Below are positions 28,039 to 36,159 of a DNA stretch of 64,000 nt, piece by piece. A model generated the notes under the pieces. It was not told the origin of the DNA. It saw nothing but the letters and a program-made list of their open reading frames with translations, and did not search any database. The translations under genes were made by a program, and so were the position numbers. How positions within the stretch are numbered: the first letter of the stretch is position 1; each line of letters opens with the position of its first letter. Source of the stretch: Halobaculum rubrum (GTDB lineage: Archaea; Halobacteriota; Halobacteria; Halobacteriales; Haloferacaceae); NCBI RefSeq assembly GCF_019880225.1, contig NZ_CP082284.1, positions 2,170,001 through 2,234,000 of the forward strand, in the 5' to 3' direction.

Positions 28039-29988
28039 TCACTCGTCGCCGACGAGCCGGCGGACCCGCGTCAGGGAGTCGGCATCGGCCGGCGACTTGT
28101 CCTCACGCACCGCGAGAAATCGCGGGAACCGTAGCGCGTACCCGGAGTCGTACGTCGGCGACGCCTGGATCTCCTCGTAGCCGACCTCGAAGACCACCTC
28201 GGGGGCGAACGTCACGGTCTGTCCGGACTCGGCGCGCACGTGCGGCTCCAACAGGTCGGTGAGGTCCGCCAGCTCCTCGTCGGTGATGCCGGTCGCGACC
28301 TTGCCGACGGTGGCGTACCCGGCGTCGCCGTCATCCCTGTCACCGTCGCTCCCGGCGCCGCTGCTCCCGCCGTTGTCGACGCTGCCGGCGTCGCCACCCG
28401 TACGGACACTCACCTCGAACGTCCCGAACAGCTCCGCGCGGCGGCCCTCCCCCCACTCGGCGCCGGTGACCACGAGGTCGAGCGTCTCCACGTCGGGCTT
28501 GCGCTTGAGCCACTCCTTCCCGCGGTTCCCGGGATCGTACGTCGACTCCGGGCGCTTGAGCATCACGCCCTCGTGACCGGCCGCCAGCGCCTCGGATTCG
28601 AACGCCTCGATCTCCGCGGCGTCGTCGGAGACGAGCAGTTCGGAGACGCCGTCGTCGAGCACCTCGCGGAGCCGGTCGTGGCGCTCGGAACACGGCGCGT
28701 CGAGCAGGTCGTCGCCGCCGGCGTGCAGGCAGTCGAACGCCCGAAGCTCGACGCGCACCTCCTCGCGCATTCGGTCGACGTCGTGCTTGCGGCGGAAGCG
28801 CCGGAGGATCTCCTGAAACGGAAGCGGCTCGCCGTCGTCGTCGACCGCGACCGCCTCGCCGTCGAGGATCGCCGGCGGCGTGGCGTGCTCGCGGACGTGC
28901 TCGACCAGCTCCGGGAGCGCGGCCGTCACGTCCTCCATGTTGCGCGAGTAGATCGATATCGGGCCGTCGGCGCCGGCCTCGGTGGTGTCGACCCCGGGGT
29001 CGTCCGCGTCGCTCCCATCCGCGTCGTCTCCCGTCTCGTAGTGGATCTGTACCCGCGCGCCGTCGTACTTCGTCTCGACGGCGACCTCCTCCCACGCCGC
29101 CAGCGCGTCCGCGACGGTCCCAGTCTGCGCGAGCATCGACCGGACCGGCCGGCCGACCGACAGCGACACCTCCCGGAGTCCCCGCTCGCCCTCGTCGCGG
29201 GCGAGTTCGGCGACCCGGCCGTGGTCGTTCGTCACCTGCAGCGCGCGCTCGACCAGCGCGACCAACTCGTCGGTGCGGTCGTCCTCCCCGCGCTCCTCCG
29301 TCGGCGTCGTCACCGACGCGCCGAGGAACGCCTCGGCGGTGGCGTCCCGAAGCGTGCCCGAGCCGACGCCGATCCGCATCTCCCCGAGCACGAGCCGCGC
29401 GAGGTACGTCGCCTCGACCGGGGTTGCTCGCGTGAACAGCCCGAACAGCGTGTCCTCGCGGAACGACTCGCTGCCGTCGCCGGTCGCCTCCGCGACGGCG
29501 ACGAGTTCCTCGTACACCTCGCTGACCGTCAGGTCGCCGCCGCCGGCGTCGTCCGCGTCGCCCCCCGCGAACGCGGCGAGTCCGGTCTGTCCTCCCAGAT
29601 CGAGGTCGGCCGCGACCGCGCCGATCTCGCCGGTCTCCGCGAGTCGCTGCTCGATGTCGTCGGCGGTGACGTTCGCGCCGGCGGCACGCGCCAGCGCCGC
29701 GTGACACAGCGACGGGCCCACCGAGAGCGTCCGGCCGTCCCACCCCGGAAACACTGCCCCGCGGAGGAACCGTGCGACGATCGCGAGGTCGTCGCCCTCG
29801 GTGACCCTGTCGCCGTCGGATACGTCGTCGCTTCCGGGCGCCGTGTCGCCCTCGACGGTCGCGTCGGCTCCGGTCGCTGTGCCGCCGGCGGCGGCCGACA
29901 GCGCGTCGGCGACGAGCGCGACGGTCGCGAGGTCGCCGGGCTCGGCGGCCATCGACTCCGCGCGCTCGGCGAACGTGGCGAACTCCAT
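28039..29988 (-). CDS. lig: ATP-dependent DNA ligase
   Basis: 649 aa archaeal replicative ligase. The adenylated lysine is Lys307 in motif I (ETKYDGARVQIH); motif III-IV regions (LDGEAVAVD, GHEGVMLKRP) and motif V (WLKRKP) are visible, then the OB domain ending with LRFPRFLAVREDKSP. The N-terminal 280 residues are the DNA-binding domain. Several Asp/Gly-rich loops, at about 35-65, 140-150, 325-345 and near 545-575, lengthen it beyond the usual 550-600 aa, a haloarchaeal habit. It seals Okazaki fragments and repair nicks. Divergent from the GCS-like gene. Confidence 0.95.
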   Translation of the reverse strand: MEFATFAERAESMAAEPGDLATVALVADALSAAAGGTATGADATVEGDTAPGSDDVSDGDRVTEGDDLAIVARFLRGAVFPGWDGRTLSVGPSLCHAALARAAGANVTADDIEQRLAETGEIGAVAADLDLGGQTGLAAFAGGDADDAGGGDLTVSEVYEELVAVAEATGDGSESFREDTLFGLFTRATPVEATYLARLVLGEMRIGVGSGTLRDATAEAFLGASVTTPTEERGEDDRTDELVALVERALQVTNDHGRVAELARDEGERGLREVSLSVGRPVRSMLAQTGTVADALAAWEEVAVETKYDGARVQIHYETGDDADGSDADDPGVDTTEAGADGPISIYSRNMEDVTAALPELVEHVREHATPPAILDGEAVAVDDDGEPLPFQEILRRFRRKHDVDRMREEVRVELRAFDCLHAGGDDLLDAPCSERHDRLREVLDDGVSELLVSDDAAEIEAFESEALAAGHEGVMLKRPESTYDPGNRGKEWLKRKPDVETLDLVVTGAEWGEGRRAELFGTFEVSVRTGGDAGSVDNGGSSGAGSDGDRDDGDAGYATVGKVATGITDEELADLTDLLEPHVRAESGQTVTFAPEVVFEVGYEEIQASPTYDSGYALRFPRFLAVREDKSPADADSLTRVRRLVGDE

Positions 29989-30173
29989 GCCCGGCCGGAG
30001 TCGGGCGGCGAGAATAACTCCGACGACTCGCGCTCACGGGCGAACGTGACTGCCGCCTTGCGACAGCGATACGCCGACATCCGAGCAGTAGGGTATCCAT
30101 CCCGGGTCCCGACCGTGATATCGTGGCAGCCGACCCCGACGGCTTGAAGGACGCCGCGAATGCATCGGCGACT

Positions 30174-31757
30174 ATGACTGACGCCGACGGGGGGCTCGCC
30201 GATCGGGTCCGAAGCGTGTTGGAGACTGACCCAGAGGAGTTCCGGCAGCGGGCGGAGGCGGACGCGGAGACCGTGAAGGCGGAGCTTCGCGACGGAACGT
30301 TCGACAACCACCAGTCGATCATCGGCCTGGAGTACGAGTTCTACGCCGTCTCGGAGGGGCGGTGGCGGGAAGGGGGCGAGGAGGACGTCGACGGGGCGGG
30401 GCAGGTCGCGGCCGACGTGAACGCCCCACATCTCAGCAGGGTTCCCCGCCGTCTGCTGGAGCTCATCGGCTTCGAGAAGGAGCTGGGGCTGCACAACGCC
30501 GAGATGACGACGAGCCCGCAGCCGCTCAACGCCGCCGGCGTGCGCGCGCAAGCGGCCGAGGTTCGCGCCCGGCTCGAGGCGGCCGAGGAGACGACCGGCG
30601 CCGAGGGGATGCGCCTCGTCTCGGACGCGATGTGGACGGTCCCGCCGGTCGGCGAGACCGCCCGCGAGTACCTCACCGACTCCGTCGAGGACGACGGCGT
30701 CCGCGTCGCGACCAACATGAGCGACGCCGTGCGCTATCACGCGATGGCCAACGGTCCCGGGTCGGAGTCGTTCTCGATCGACGCCCCGCACGTCGAGTTG
30801 ACGGCGGACACGGTGCTGCCCGAGAGCCTCATCACGTCGATCCAGCCGCACTACCAGGTCGCACGCGCCGAGGACATCCCCCGGATCCACACCCTCGCGC
30901 TCCGGATCGCGGGACCGCTGCTCGCGCTCGGGGTCAACGCCCCGTTCTTCCCGCCGGACCTGTACGCCGACGACGCGACCGCGGCGGACGTCCTCGCGGA
31001 CGGCTGGCACGAGAACCGCGTCGCGGTCTTCGAGTCGGTCCTCAACGAGGAGGGAGCCGAGAAGGTGACGTTCCCCGAGGACCTCGCCACCGTCGAGGAG
31101 GCGGTCGACCGCGTCGCCGCCGACCCGACGATCGTTCCGATGCCGGTCGCGGAAGGCAACCGCTTCGACGACGCGTTCGCGACGCTGCGTCGCAAACACG
31201 GCACCTTCTGGCGGTGGGTGCGCCCGGTGTTCGACGGCGCCACCCGCTCGGCCGCGAACGCGCGTATCGAGTTCCGACCGATCCCGGCTCAGCCGACCGT
31301 GAGCGACTCCGTCGCCTTCCTCGCGGCGTTCGCGGGCCTGCTGGAGAGCCTCCCCCGGCGGCGCCATCCCGTGTACGACCTCGACTGGGAACTCGCCCGC
31401 GACAACTTCTATGCGGCCGTTCGCGACGGGATCGAGGCGGATCTCTCGTGGATCACGACCGACGGCGTCGAGACGAGCGACGCCGACACGATCTTCGACG
31501 ACCTGCTGTCGCACGCCGAGGCCGGCTTGGAGGACGTCGGCCTCTCGGAATCCGCGGCCGAGTCGTATCTCGCACCGCTGCGCTGGCGGGCCGAGGCGGG
31601 AGTGACACCCGCGGCGTGGAAGCGCCGTCGCGTCCGCGCGCGTCTCGACGACGGCGCAGACCTCGCCGACGCGATCCCCGCGATGCAGCGAACGTACGTC
31701 GAACGACAGCGCGAGACGCTGGTCGACGGGACGCTCGCCGACTGGGTCGACGAATAG
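30174..31757 (+). CDS. Glutamate-cysteine-ligase-like (GCS2 fold) protein
   Basis: 527 aa. GLEYEFYAVSE near residue 48, LHNAEMTTSPQPL near 103, and NARIEFRPIPAQPT in the second half fit the ATP-grasp-like glutamine synthetase/GCS fold, where acidic residues bind Mg-ATP. Haloarchaea make gamma-glutamylcysteine, but their gshA enzyme is shorter (about 350-360 aa), so this may be a related carboxylate-amine ligase with another substrate. The frame is open from 30123 but MTDADGG fits the promoter spacing better. Divergent from the ligase gene and convergent with psmB. Confidence 0.7.
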   Translation: MTDADGGLADRVRSVLETDPEEFRQRAEADAETVKAELRDGTFDNHQSIIGLEYEFYAVSEGRWREGGEEDVDGAGQVAADVNAPHLSRVPRRLLELIGFEKELGLHNAEMTTSPQPLNAAGVRAQAAEVRARLEAAEETTGAEGMRLVSDAMWTVPPVGETAREYLTDSVEDDGVRVATNMSDAVRYHAMANGPGSESFSIDAPHVELTADTVLPESLITSIQPHYQVARAEDIPRIHTLALRIAGPLLALGVNAPFFPPDLYADDATAADVLADGWHENRVAVFESVLNEEGAEKVTFPEDLATVEEAVDRVAADPTIVPMPVAEGNRFDDAFATLRRKHGTFWRWVRPVFDGATRSAANARIEFRPIPAQPTVSDSVAFLAAFAGLLESLPRRRHPVYDLDWELARDNFYAAVRDGIEADLSWITTDGVETSDADTIFDDLLSHAEAGLEDVGLSESAAESYLAPLRWRAEAGVTPAAWKRRRVRARLDDGADLADAIPAMQRTYVERQRETLVDGTLADWVDE

Positions 31758-31950
31758 CGCTTCGGGCGGGCAGTCCCTGCTCGACCGCGTCACCCCGCGA
31801 GTCAGGGTCGCCACGGCGGACGGGGGGACCGCCTCGCGGTCGGTGGTGGCTGTCGCCGGCGGTGAACAGGTGTGAGCCGCGCCCCGGTACCGCCTCGGTC
31901 GCCGTGATCCGCGCGCCGGAGGCCGTCGACGGCGCGTTCGCTGTCGGGGA

Positions 31951-31980
31951 TAAAAAACGTCGGCGCCCCGAAGCTTCGGG
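31951..31980 (-). terminator. Hairpin plus T-run after psmB
   Basis: Read on the minus strand after the psmB stop: a perfect 14-bp palindrome CCCGAAGCTTCGGG, a few bases, then TTTTTTA. Hairpin followed by six T fits a transcription terminator for psmB, which converges with the GCS-like gene. Confidence 0.55.
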
Positions 31981-32009
31981 TGCCGGGGACCGCGAGAACG
32001 GCCGTGGTC

Positions 32010-32735
32010 TCAGGCGGTGAGTTCGTCGACGTCCTTGTGCTTCGTGACCTCGACGCCCTCGTCGGTCACGACGCACATGTTGATGCCGTTGCCGGTGGCG
32101 GTGTCGCGCTCCAGCGCGGACTTGACCGCGCGGGCGGCGACGCGCTTCGCGTCGTCGATGGACAGGTCCTCGTCGTATTCCTGCTCGAGCACGCCCAGCG
32201 CGAACTGCGAGCCGGAGCCGGTGACCGTGTACTCCTCCTCGGTCATGCCGCCGGCCGCGTCGATGGAGTAGATGTGTGCGCCCTCGTCGTCGACGCCGCC
32301 GAGGATGGGCTGGACGATGAAGAACGCGCCAGAGCGGAGGAGGTTTCCGGTGAGCGTCGACAGCGCCTGCATGCTCATGTCCTTGCCGCGGCGAGTCTCG
32401 TAGAGGTTCGTCTCGGCTTTCAGCGTCTGGATGAGGTTCTGCGCCGCGGAGACCGACCCCGCGATGGTGAGCGCGCCCGTCGGGTGGATCTGCTCGACCT
32501 TCTGGACGTCCTTCGAGGAGACCATGCGACCCAGCGAGGCGCGCATGTCCGTCGCCAGCACGACGCCGTCCTCGGTTCGCAGGCCGACGGTCGTCGTTCC
32601 GGTCTTCATCTCGCCTTCGCCGGTCGACTGGGCACGACGCTCGTCGGCGTTGGGGAACTCCCCGAGTTCCGGCCCGAACACGGTTTCGTCGCCGCCGATG
32701 GCGTCGAGGTCCGCGAGGTCACTAGATGGTCGCAT
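32010..32735 (-). CDS. psmB: Proteasome beta subunit
   Basis: 241 aa including a 46-residue propeptide. Self-cleavage is expected before TTTVG, giving Thr47 as the N-terminal nucleophile; the partner residues Asp (mature 17, ATDMRAS) and Lys (mature 33, KDVQKVEQ) are in place, so it is an active subunit of the 20S particle. MRPSSDLADLD was chosen as start because it matches the haloarchaeal propeptide and lies 29 bp from a TTTAT box at 32762-32766; MSMRP, six bases upstream, is possible. A PAC2 protein elsewhere in the window may relate to assembly. Confidence 0.97.
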   Translation of the reverse strand: MRPSSDLADLDAIGGDETVFGPELGEFPNADERRAQSTGEGEMKTGTTTVGLRTEDGVVLATDMRASLGRMVSSKDVQKVEQIHPTGALTIAGSVSAAQNLIQTLKAETNLYETRRGKDMSMQALSTLTGNLLRSGAFFIVQPILGGVDDEGAHIYSIDAAGGMTEEEYTVTGSGSQFALGVLEQEYDEDLSIDDAKRVAARAVKSALERDTATGNGINMCVVTDEGVEVTKHKDVDELTA

Positions 32736-32799
32736 TGACATTCGATAGGGCTCCGCCGCTGATAAATGCACTCTTTCAGGAACTCGCCCGACGGCCACG

Positions 32800-33027
32800 C
32801 TATCGCTGGGTATCGTGGCCCTCGTCGGCGGTACCAGCGTCGCCTGCCGACTCCGCGGCGGCGTCGTAGGCGTCGTGGATGCGGGCGACGACCTGACCGA
32901 ACGGGAGTGTCACCCCGGCCCGGCGGCCGAGGAGTACGACGGGGAACGCGAGGATCCCCGCGAGGACGGTGAGGTGATGGAGCGCGTTGAGTCCGACAGT
33001 TCGGACAGCGTGTGCGGCGTGCGTCAT
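32800..33027 (-). CDS. Small membrane protein upstream of psmB
   Basis: 75 aa: an N-terminal amphipathic stretch MTHAAHAVRTVGLNALHH, one hydrophobic helix (LTVLAGILAFPVVLLG), then a soluble helical and acidic tail. Haloarchaeal hypothetical; no motif recognised. It ends 64 bp before the psmB start on the same strand, so the psmB promoter lies between them. Confidence 0.65.
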   Translation of the reverse strand: MTHAAHAVRTVGLNALHHLTVLAGILAFPVVLLGRRAGVTLPFGQVVARIHDAYDAAAESAGDAGTADEGHDTQR

Positions 33028-33319
33028 GACCGTTGACAGCCCAGGACCGTCTTCCAGTAATAACTCTTTCGTGGCGCGGGTGACAGCCTACCCCTCCGCA
33101 GTAGTGCGGTTTTGTCGATCGCACCCCGATCCGCCGTCGGAGCCGAATCAGCTCCGTGAGAACCGAGACGTTCGGAGGACCGACACACCGGATTCGCATA
33201 CGTTACGAGAAACCCGCGGGTGTCGTGCGGGTTCCCATCCGACCGGACCGGCGGCGTGTGATGGAGCGTGCCGTGATGGACAGCGGAGTGGCGAGGAACG
33301 GGGCGACGACGAGGATCGA

Positions 33320-33499
33320 TCAGTTCCGCAGGGACTCGGTCCGCGACCCCGACCGGGTGTCGGCTCCCGGGGCCACCTGTGCCCCGAGTGCCGACTCCAG
33401 TTCCGCCGGCGAGATGCCGCTCTGTGTGGCCGCCTGATCGACGGTGAGTGAGGTGCCGCGATACAGTGTCAGAGCCGTGGTCAGCGCTTTCAAGCACAT
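33320..33499 (-). CDS. Small HTH-like protein, haloarchaeal
   Basis: 59 aa: MCLKALTTALTLYRGTSL, then TVDQAATQSGISPAELESAL and a short polar tail. The Q-A-A-x-x-S-G-I-S-x-A-E-L pattern is a helix-turn-helix of the kind seen in small haloarchaeal regulators with an LTxALxLYRxxxL start. It is too small to bind a ligand and may act as a dimer or as an antagonist. Its promoter lies in an AT-rich segment with long inverted repeats (33505-33569), suggesting autoregulation. Confidence 0.6.
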   Translation of the reverse strand: MCLKALTTALTLYRGTSLTVDQAATQSGISPAELESALGAQVAPGADTRSGSRTESLRN

Positions 33500-33504
33500 T
33501 GGCT

Positions 33505-33569
33505 GAGTACACCGATACGACAGAGTTGTTGGTATTAACTCGTTCTAGTGAATACATAGTGTACTCACT
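33505..33569. promoter_or_regulatory. Operator-like inverted repeats before the small HTH gene
   Basis: GAGTACAC (33505-33512) and its exact inverse GTGTACTC (33559-33566), 46 bp apart. The distal arm is part of a tighter near-palindrome, AGTGAATAC-n5-GTACTCACT at about 33547-33569 with one mismatch. They flank the AT-rich promoter of the HTH gene. Confidence 0.5.
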
Positions 33570-33781
33570 GTTGTATGGCTGTAGAACAAAACAATATTCG
33601 AAATCTATTCTTTGAATCTGATTATATGTGTGTTTTGTCTCACCGAGATGATCGGGTTCTGCCCGCACCGATGTCGGACCGGATCGGACCGCATCCGTGG
33701 GGAGAGGTTACCTCGCCGGAGCCATCGAATGCCCGGCCCCGGAATCAACGGGTTATTGTCCACAGGTCGGCGAGTAGGTGT

Positions 33782-34144
33782 ATGAGCAACTATCTCGTCG
33801 CGCTCGAGGCGGCCTGGTTGGTACGGGACGTGGAGGCGATCGACGACGCGATCGGCGTCGCCGTCAGTGAAGCCGGCCGTCGGCTGAACGAGGCGAACAA
33901 GGAGTTCGTCGACGTGGAAGTCGGCGCGACGCCGTGTCCCGCCTGTGGGGAGCCGTTCGACTCGGCGTTCATCGCCGCCTCGACGGCCCTCGTCGGGCTG
34001 ATGCTGGAGATCGACGTGTTCAACGCCGACAGCGAGGAGCACGCCACTCGGATCGCGAAAAGCGAGATCGGCGGCGCCCTCCGCGACGTGCCGCTGGACG
34101 TGCTGGACGTGGTCGAGACGGAAGCCGACGACGAGGACGAGTGA
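33782..34144 (+). CDS. DUF555 (UPF0212) family protein
   Basis: 120 aa archaeal protein of unknown function. MSNYLVALEAAWLVRDV and the central CPACGEPF knuckle followed by a hydrophobic helix (AFIAASTALVGLMLEIDVFN) are the family pattern. A CxxC pair could bind zinc in a dimer. An acidic tail closes it. The frame is open earlier, but MSNYLVALEA is the family start and a GTTATT element is about 30 bp upstream. Confidence 0.85.
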   Translation: MSNYLVALEAAWLVRDVEAIDDAIGVAVSEAGRRLNEANKEFVDVEVGATPCPACGEPFDSAFIAASTALVGLMLEIDVFNADSEEHATRIAKSEIGGALRDVPLDVLDVVETEADDEDE

Positions 34145-34182
34145 GCCGCGACGGTCGGTAACCACCCGGTACGACCGAACGA

Positions 34183-34204
34183 TTTTTAATTACCTTGGGT
34201 AATT
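34183..34204 (+). promoter_or_regulatory. TATA box and palindromic operator of the HTH-CBS gene
   Basis: TTTTTAAT at 34183-34190, centred 25 bp before the ATG at 34212, so the mRNA is probably leaderless. Overlapping it is a perfect inverted repeat AATTACC-TTG-GGTAATT (34188-34204) that would cover the TATA edge and reach close to the start site, a position fit for repression. Confidence 0.7.
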
Positions 34205-34211
34205 CGGGTAC

Positions 34212-34751
34212 ATGGAACTCCCGACGCCGCAGGACCTGCGCGAGCGGCGGACGTCGCTTGATCTCACCCAGAGCGCGCTCGCCGAGCGCGCGGACGTGTC
34301 GCAGCCGCTGATCGCCCGTATCGAGGGCGGCGACGTGGACCCGCGCCTGTCGACGCTCCGGCGCATCGTCGAGGCGCTCGACGAGGTCGAGGGCGACGTG
34401 GTCCGCGCTCGCGACATCATGCACGAGTCGGTGATCAGCATCGCGCCCGACGACTCGGTTCGCGAGGCCGTCGACCTGATGGAGGAGGAGGCGTACTCCC
34501 AGCTTCCGGTGATCCAGAACGGCACCCCCGTCGGCTCCATCTCCTTTTCGGACGTGAACCAGGCGGGCGAGGACGCCGCGGAGCTCCCGGTCAGCGAGGT
34601 GATGTCGGAGTCGTTCCCGCCGGTGAGCCCGGACGCGACCGTCGACGAGATACGGAACCTACTGGAGCACTACAAGGCGGTCGTCGTCACCGACGGCGGC
34701 GACGCCATCGGGATCATCACCGAGGCGGACCTGGCGGCACAGTTGTCCTGA
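34212..34751 (+). CDS. Transcription regulator: XRE-type HTH plus two CBS domains
   Basis: 179 aa. The N-terminal helix-turn-helix (about 8-60, with LTQSALAERADVSQPLIARIEGG) belongs to the XRE/Cro type. Two CBS modules follow (about 68-120 with the RDIMHESVISIAP start, and 127-179 with VSEVMSESF), which in other proteins bind adenine nucleotides. So DNA binding may respond to adenylate state. Archaeal HTH-CBS proteins of this layout are known but target genes are rarely established. The palindrome over its own promoter suggests autoregulation. It ends 26 bp from the end of dnaJ, which runs the opposite way. Confidence 0.85.
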   Translation: MELPTPQDLRERRTSLDLTQSALAERADVSQPLIARIEGGDVDPRLSTLRRIVEALDEVEGDVVRARDIMHESVISIAPDDSVREAVDLMEEEAYSQLPVIQNGTPVGSISFSDVNQAGEDAAELPVSEVMSESFPPVSPDATVDEIRNLLEHYKAVVVTDGGDAIGIITEADLAAQLS

Positions 34752-34777
34752 ACCCGGGGCCGAACCCGCGGCCCCGT

Positions 34778-35956
34778 CTACAGCGAGTTCTTGATCTTCT
34801 CGAAGAACCCCTCGCTCACGTCGATCTTCTCGCCGCCCTCCTCCGCGAACGTCTTGAGCGCCTCTCGCTGCTCGGTCGTGAGGTCCTCGGGCGTGACGAC
34901 CTGCACCTGCACGTAGAGGTCGCCGTTCCCGCGCCGCCGCAGTCGGGGCATCCCCTTCCCCTTCAGGCGGAACGTCTCGCCGCTTTGGGTGCCCGCGGGC
35001 ACCTCGAACTCGACGCTCCCGTCGAGCGTCTCCAGTTGGATCGTGTCGCCGAACACCGCCTGCGGGAACGAGACTGGCTCGGTGAGGTGGAGGTCGGCGC
35101 CGTCGCGCTCGAAGCGGTCGTCGCCCTCGACGTGCACCTCGATGAGCAGGTCGCCGTCGCGGGCGCCGGGCTCGCCGGGCGCGCCCTCGCCGTCCATTCG
35201 GAGCGTCTGCCCGTCCTGGATCCCCGCGGGCACGTCGACGGAGAGACTGGCCTCCTCGCGCGTGACGCCCGAGCCGTCACACACCGCACAGTCCTCGGAG
35301 TACAGCTCCCCCTCGCCCTCACACCGCGGACACGTCCCGGTCTGCTGGACGCGCCCTAGCGGCGTCTGTTGGACCTGCCGCACCTGTCCGCGGCCGTCGC
35401 ACTGCGGGCACGTCTGCACGTCGGCGTCCTCCGGATGACCGCTCCCGCCGCACTCCTCACAGCGGCTGGGTCGTGCGACCGAGAACTGCTTCGTGACGCC
35501 GTCGTGGGCCTCCTGCAGGTCGATCTCTAGGTTCGTCCGAAGGTCCTTCCCGGGCCGCGGGCCGCCGCGGCCGCCGCCCCCGCCGCCGAAGAACTCCTCG
35601 AAGATGTCGCCGAGGCCGCCCATTCCACCGCCGCCGCCCATCCCGCCGCCCATGCCGCCGCCGAAGGGACCGCCGCCCATCCCGCCGCCCGCGCCGCCGG
35701 GACCGCCGCCCTCGAACCCGCCGCGCTTCTCGGCCTGCTCGAACTGCTCGTGGCCCATCTGGTCGTACGCCTGGCGTTTCTCCTCGTCGGTGAGGACCTC
35801 CTTGGCCTTCTTGACCTGCTTGAACTTCTCCTCGGCGTCGGGTTCGTCGCTGACGTCCGGGTGATACTCGGTTGCCTTCTGGCGGTACGCCTGCTTGATC
35901 TCCTCCTCGGAGGCGTCCCGCGAGACCCCGAGCACGTCGTAAAAGTTCTCGCTCAT
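34778..35956 (-). CDS. dnaJ: Chaperone DnaJ (Hsp40)
   Basis: 392 aa type I Hsp40. J domain with the HPD tripeptide (YHPDVSDE, about 33), a long Gly/Phe/Met-rich linker (about 85-130), and four CxxCxGxG zinc repeats: CEECGGSG, CPQCDGRG, CPRCEGEG, CAVCDGSG. The C-terminal substrate-binding domains follow. It stimulates the ATPase of DnaK, encoded directly upstream on the same strand. GAAATA about 30 bp before the ATG suggests its own promoter, so it need not depend on the dnaK transcript. Confidence 0.98.
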   Translation of the reverse strand: MSENFYDVLGVSRDASEEEIKQAYRQKATEYHPDVSDEPDAEEKFKQVKKAKEVLTDEEKRQAYDQMGHEQFEQAEKRGGFEGGGPGGAGGGMGGGPFGGGMGGGMGGGGGMGGLGDIFEEFFGGGGGGRGGPRPGKDLRTNLEIDLQEAHDGVTKQFSVARPSRCEECGGSGHPEDADVQTCPQCDGRGQVRQVQQTPLGRVQQTGTCPRCEGEGELYSEDCAVCDGSGVTREEASLSVDVPAGIQDGQTLRMDGEGAPGEPGARDGDLLIEVHVEGDDRFERDGADLHLTEPVSFPQAVFGDTIQLETLDGSVEFEVPAGTQSGETFRLKGKGMPRLRRRGNGDLYVQVQVVTPEDLTTEQREALKTFAEEGGEKIDVSEGFFEKIKNSL

Positions 35957-36073
35957 TGGTTGTTCGTGGTTGGTCGCTCGTGCTATTTCAATCGCGTGGC
36001 TCGCGGGAGGACTGATCGATCTCGGTCTCGTGAGTGGACGAACCGACTACTCCTCGGTTTCGTCCTCGTCCAC

Positions 36074-36104
36074 TTCAGAACCCTCGTTCCGCTCGCGTTC
36101 TGAA
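36074..36104. repeat. Hairpin between dnaK and dnaJ
   Basis: Arms TTCAGAAC and GTTCTGAA around a 15-base loop rich in CGCTCG-like sequence. Haloarchaeal intergenic spacers often carry such inverted repeats; it may end the dnaK transcript. Confidence 0.45.
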
Positions 36105-36159
36105 AATACGAAGAACTCGCTCCGCTCGCCCTTCGAGCCTCGGACGACTCCTCGGACGC

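Noticed and set aside
33156-33437. Plus-strand frame with CAPSADSSS and a CPEC-like reading in another frame
   Set aside because: The opposite strand gives a better frame with an HTH pattern and a promoter; the plus-strand frames lack start context and family likeness.
35493-35864. Proline-rich frame opposite dnaJ
   Set aside because: Produced by the Gly/Met-rich linker of DnaJ read backwards.
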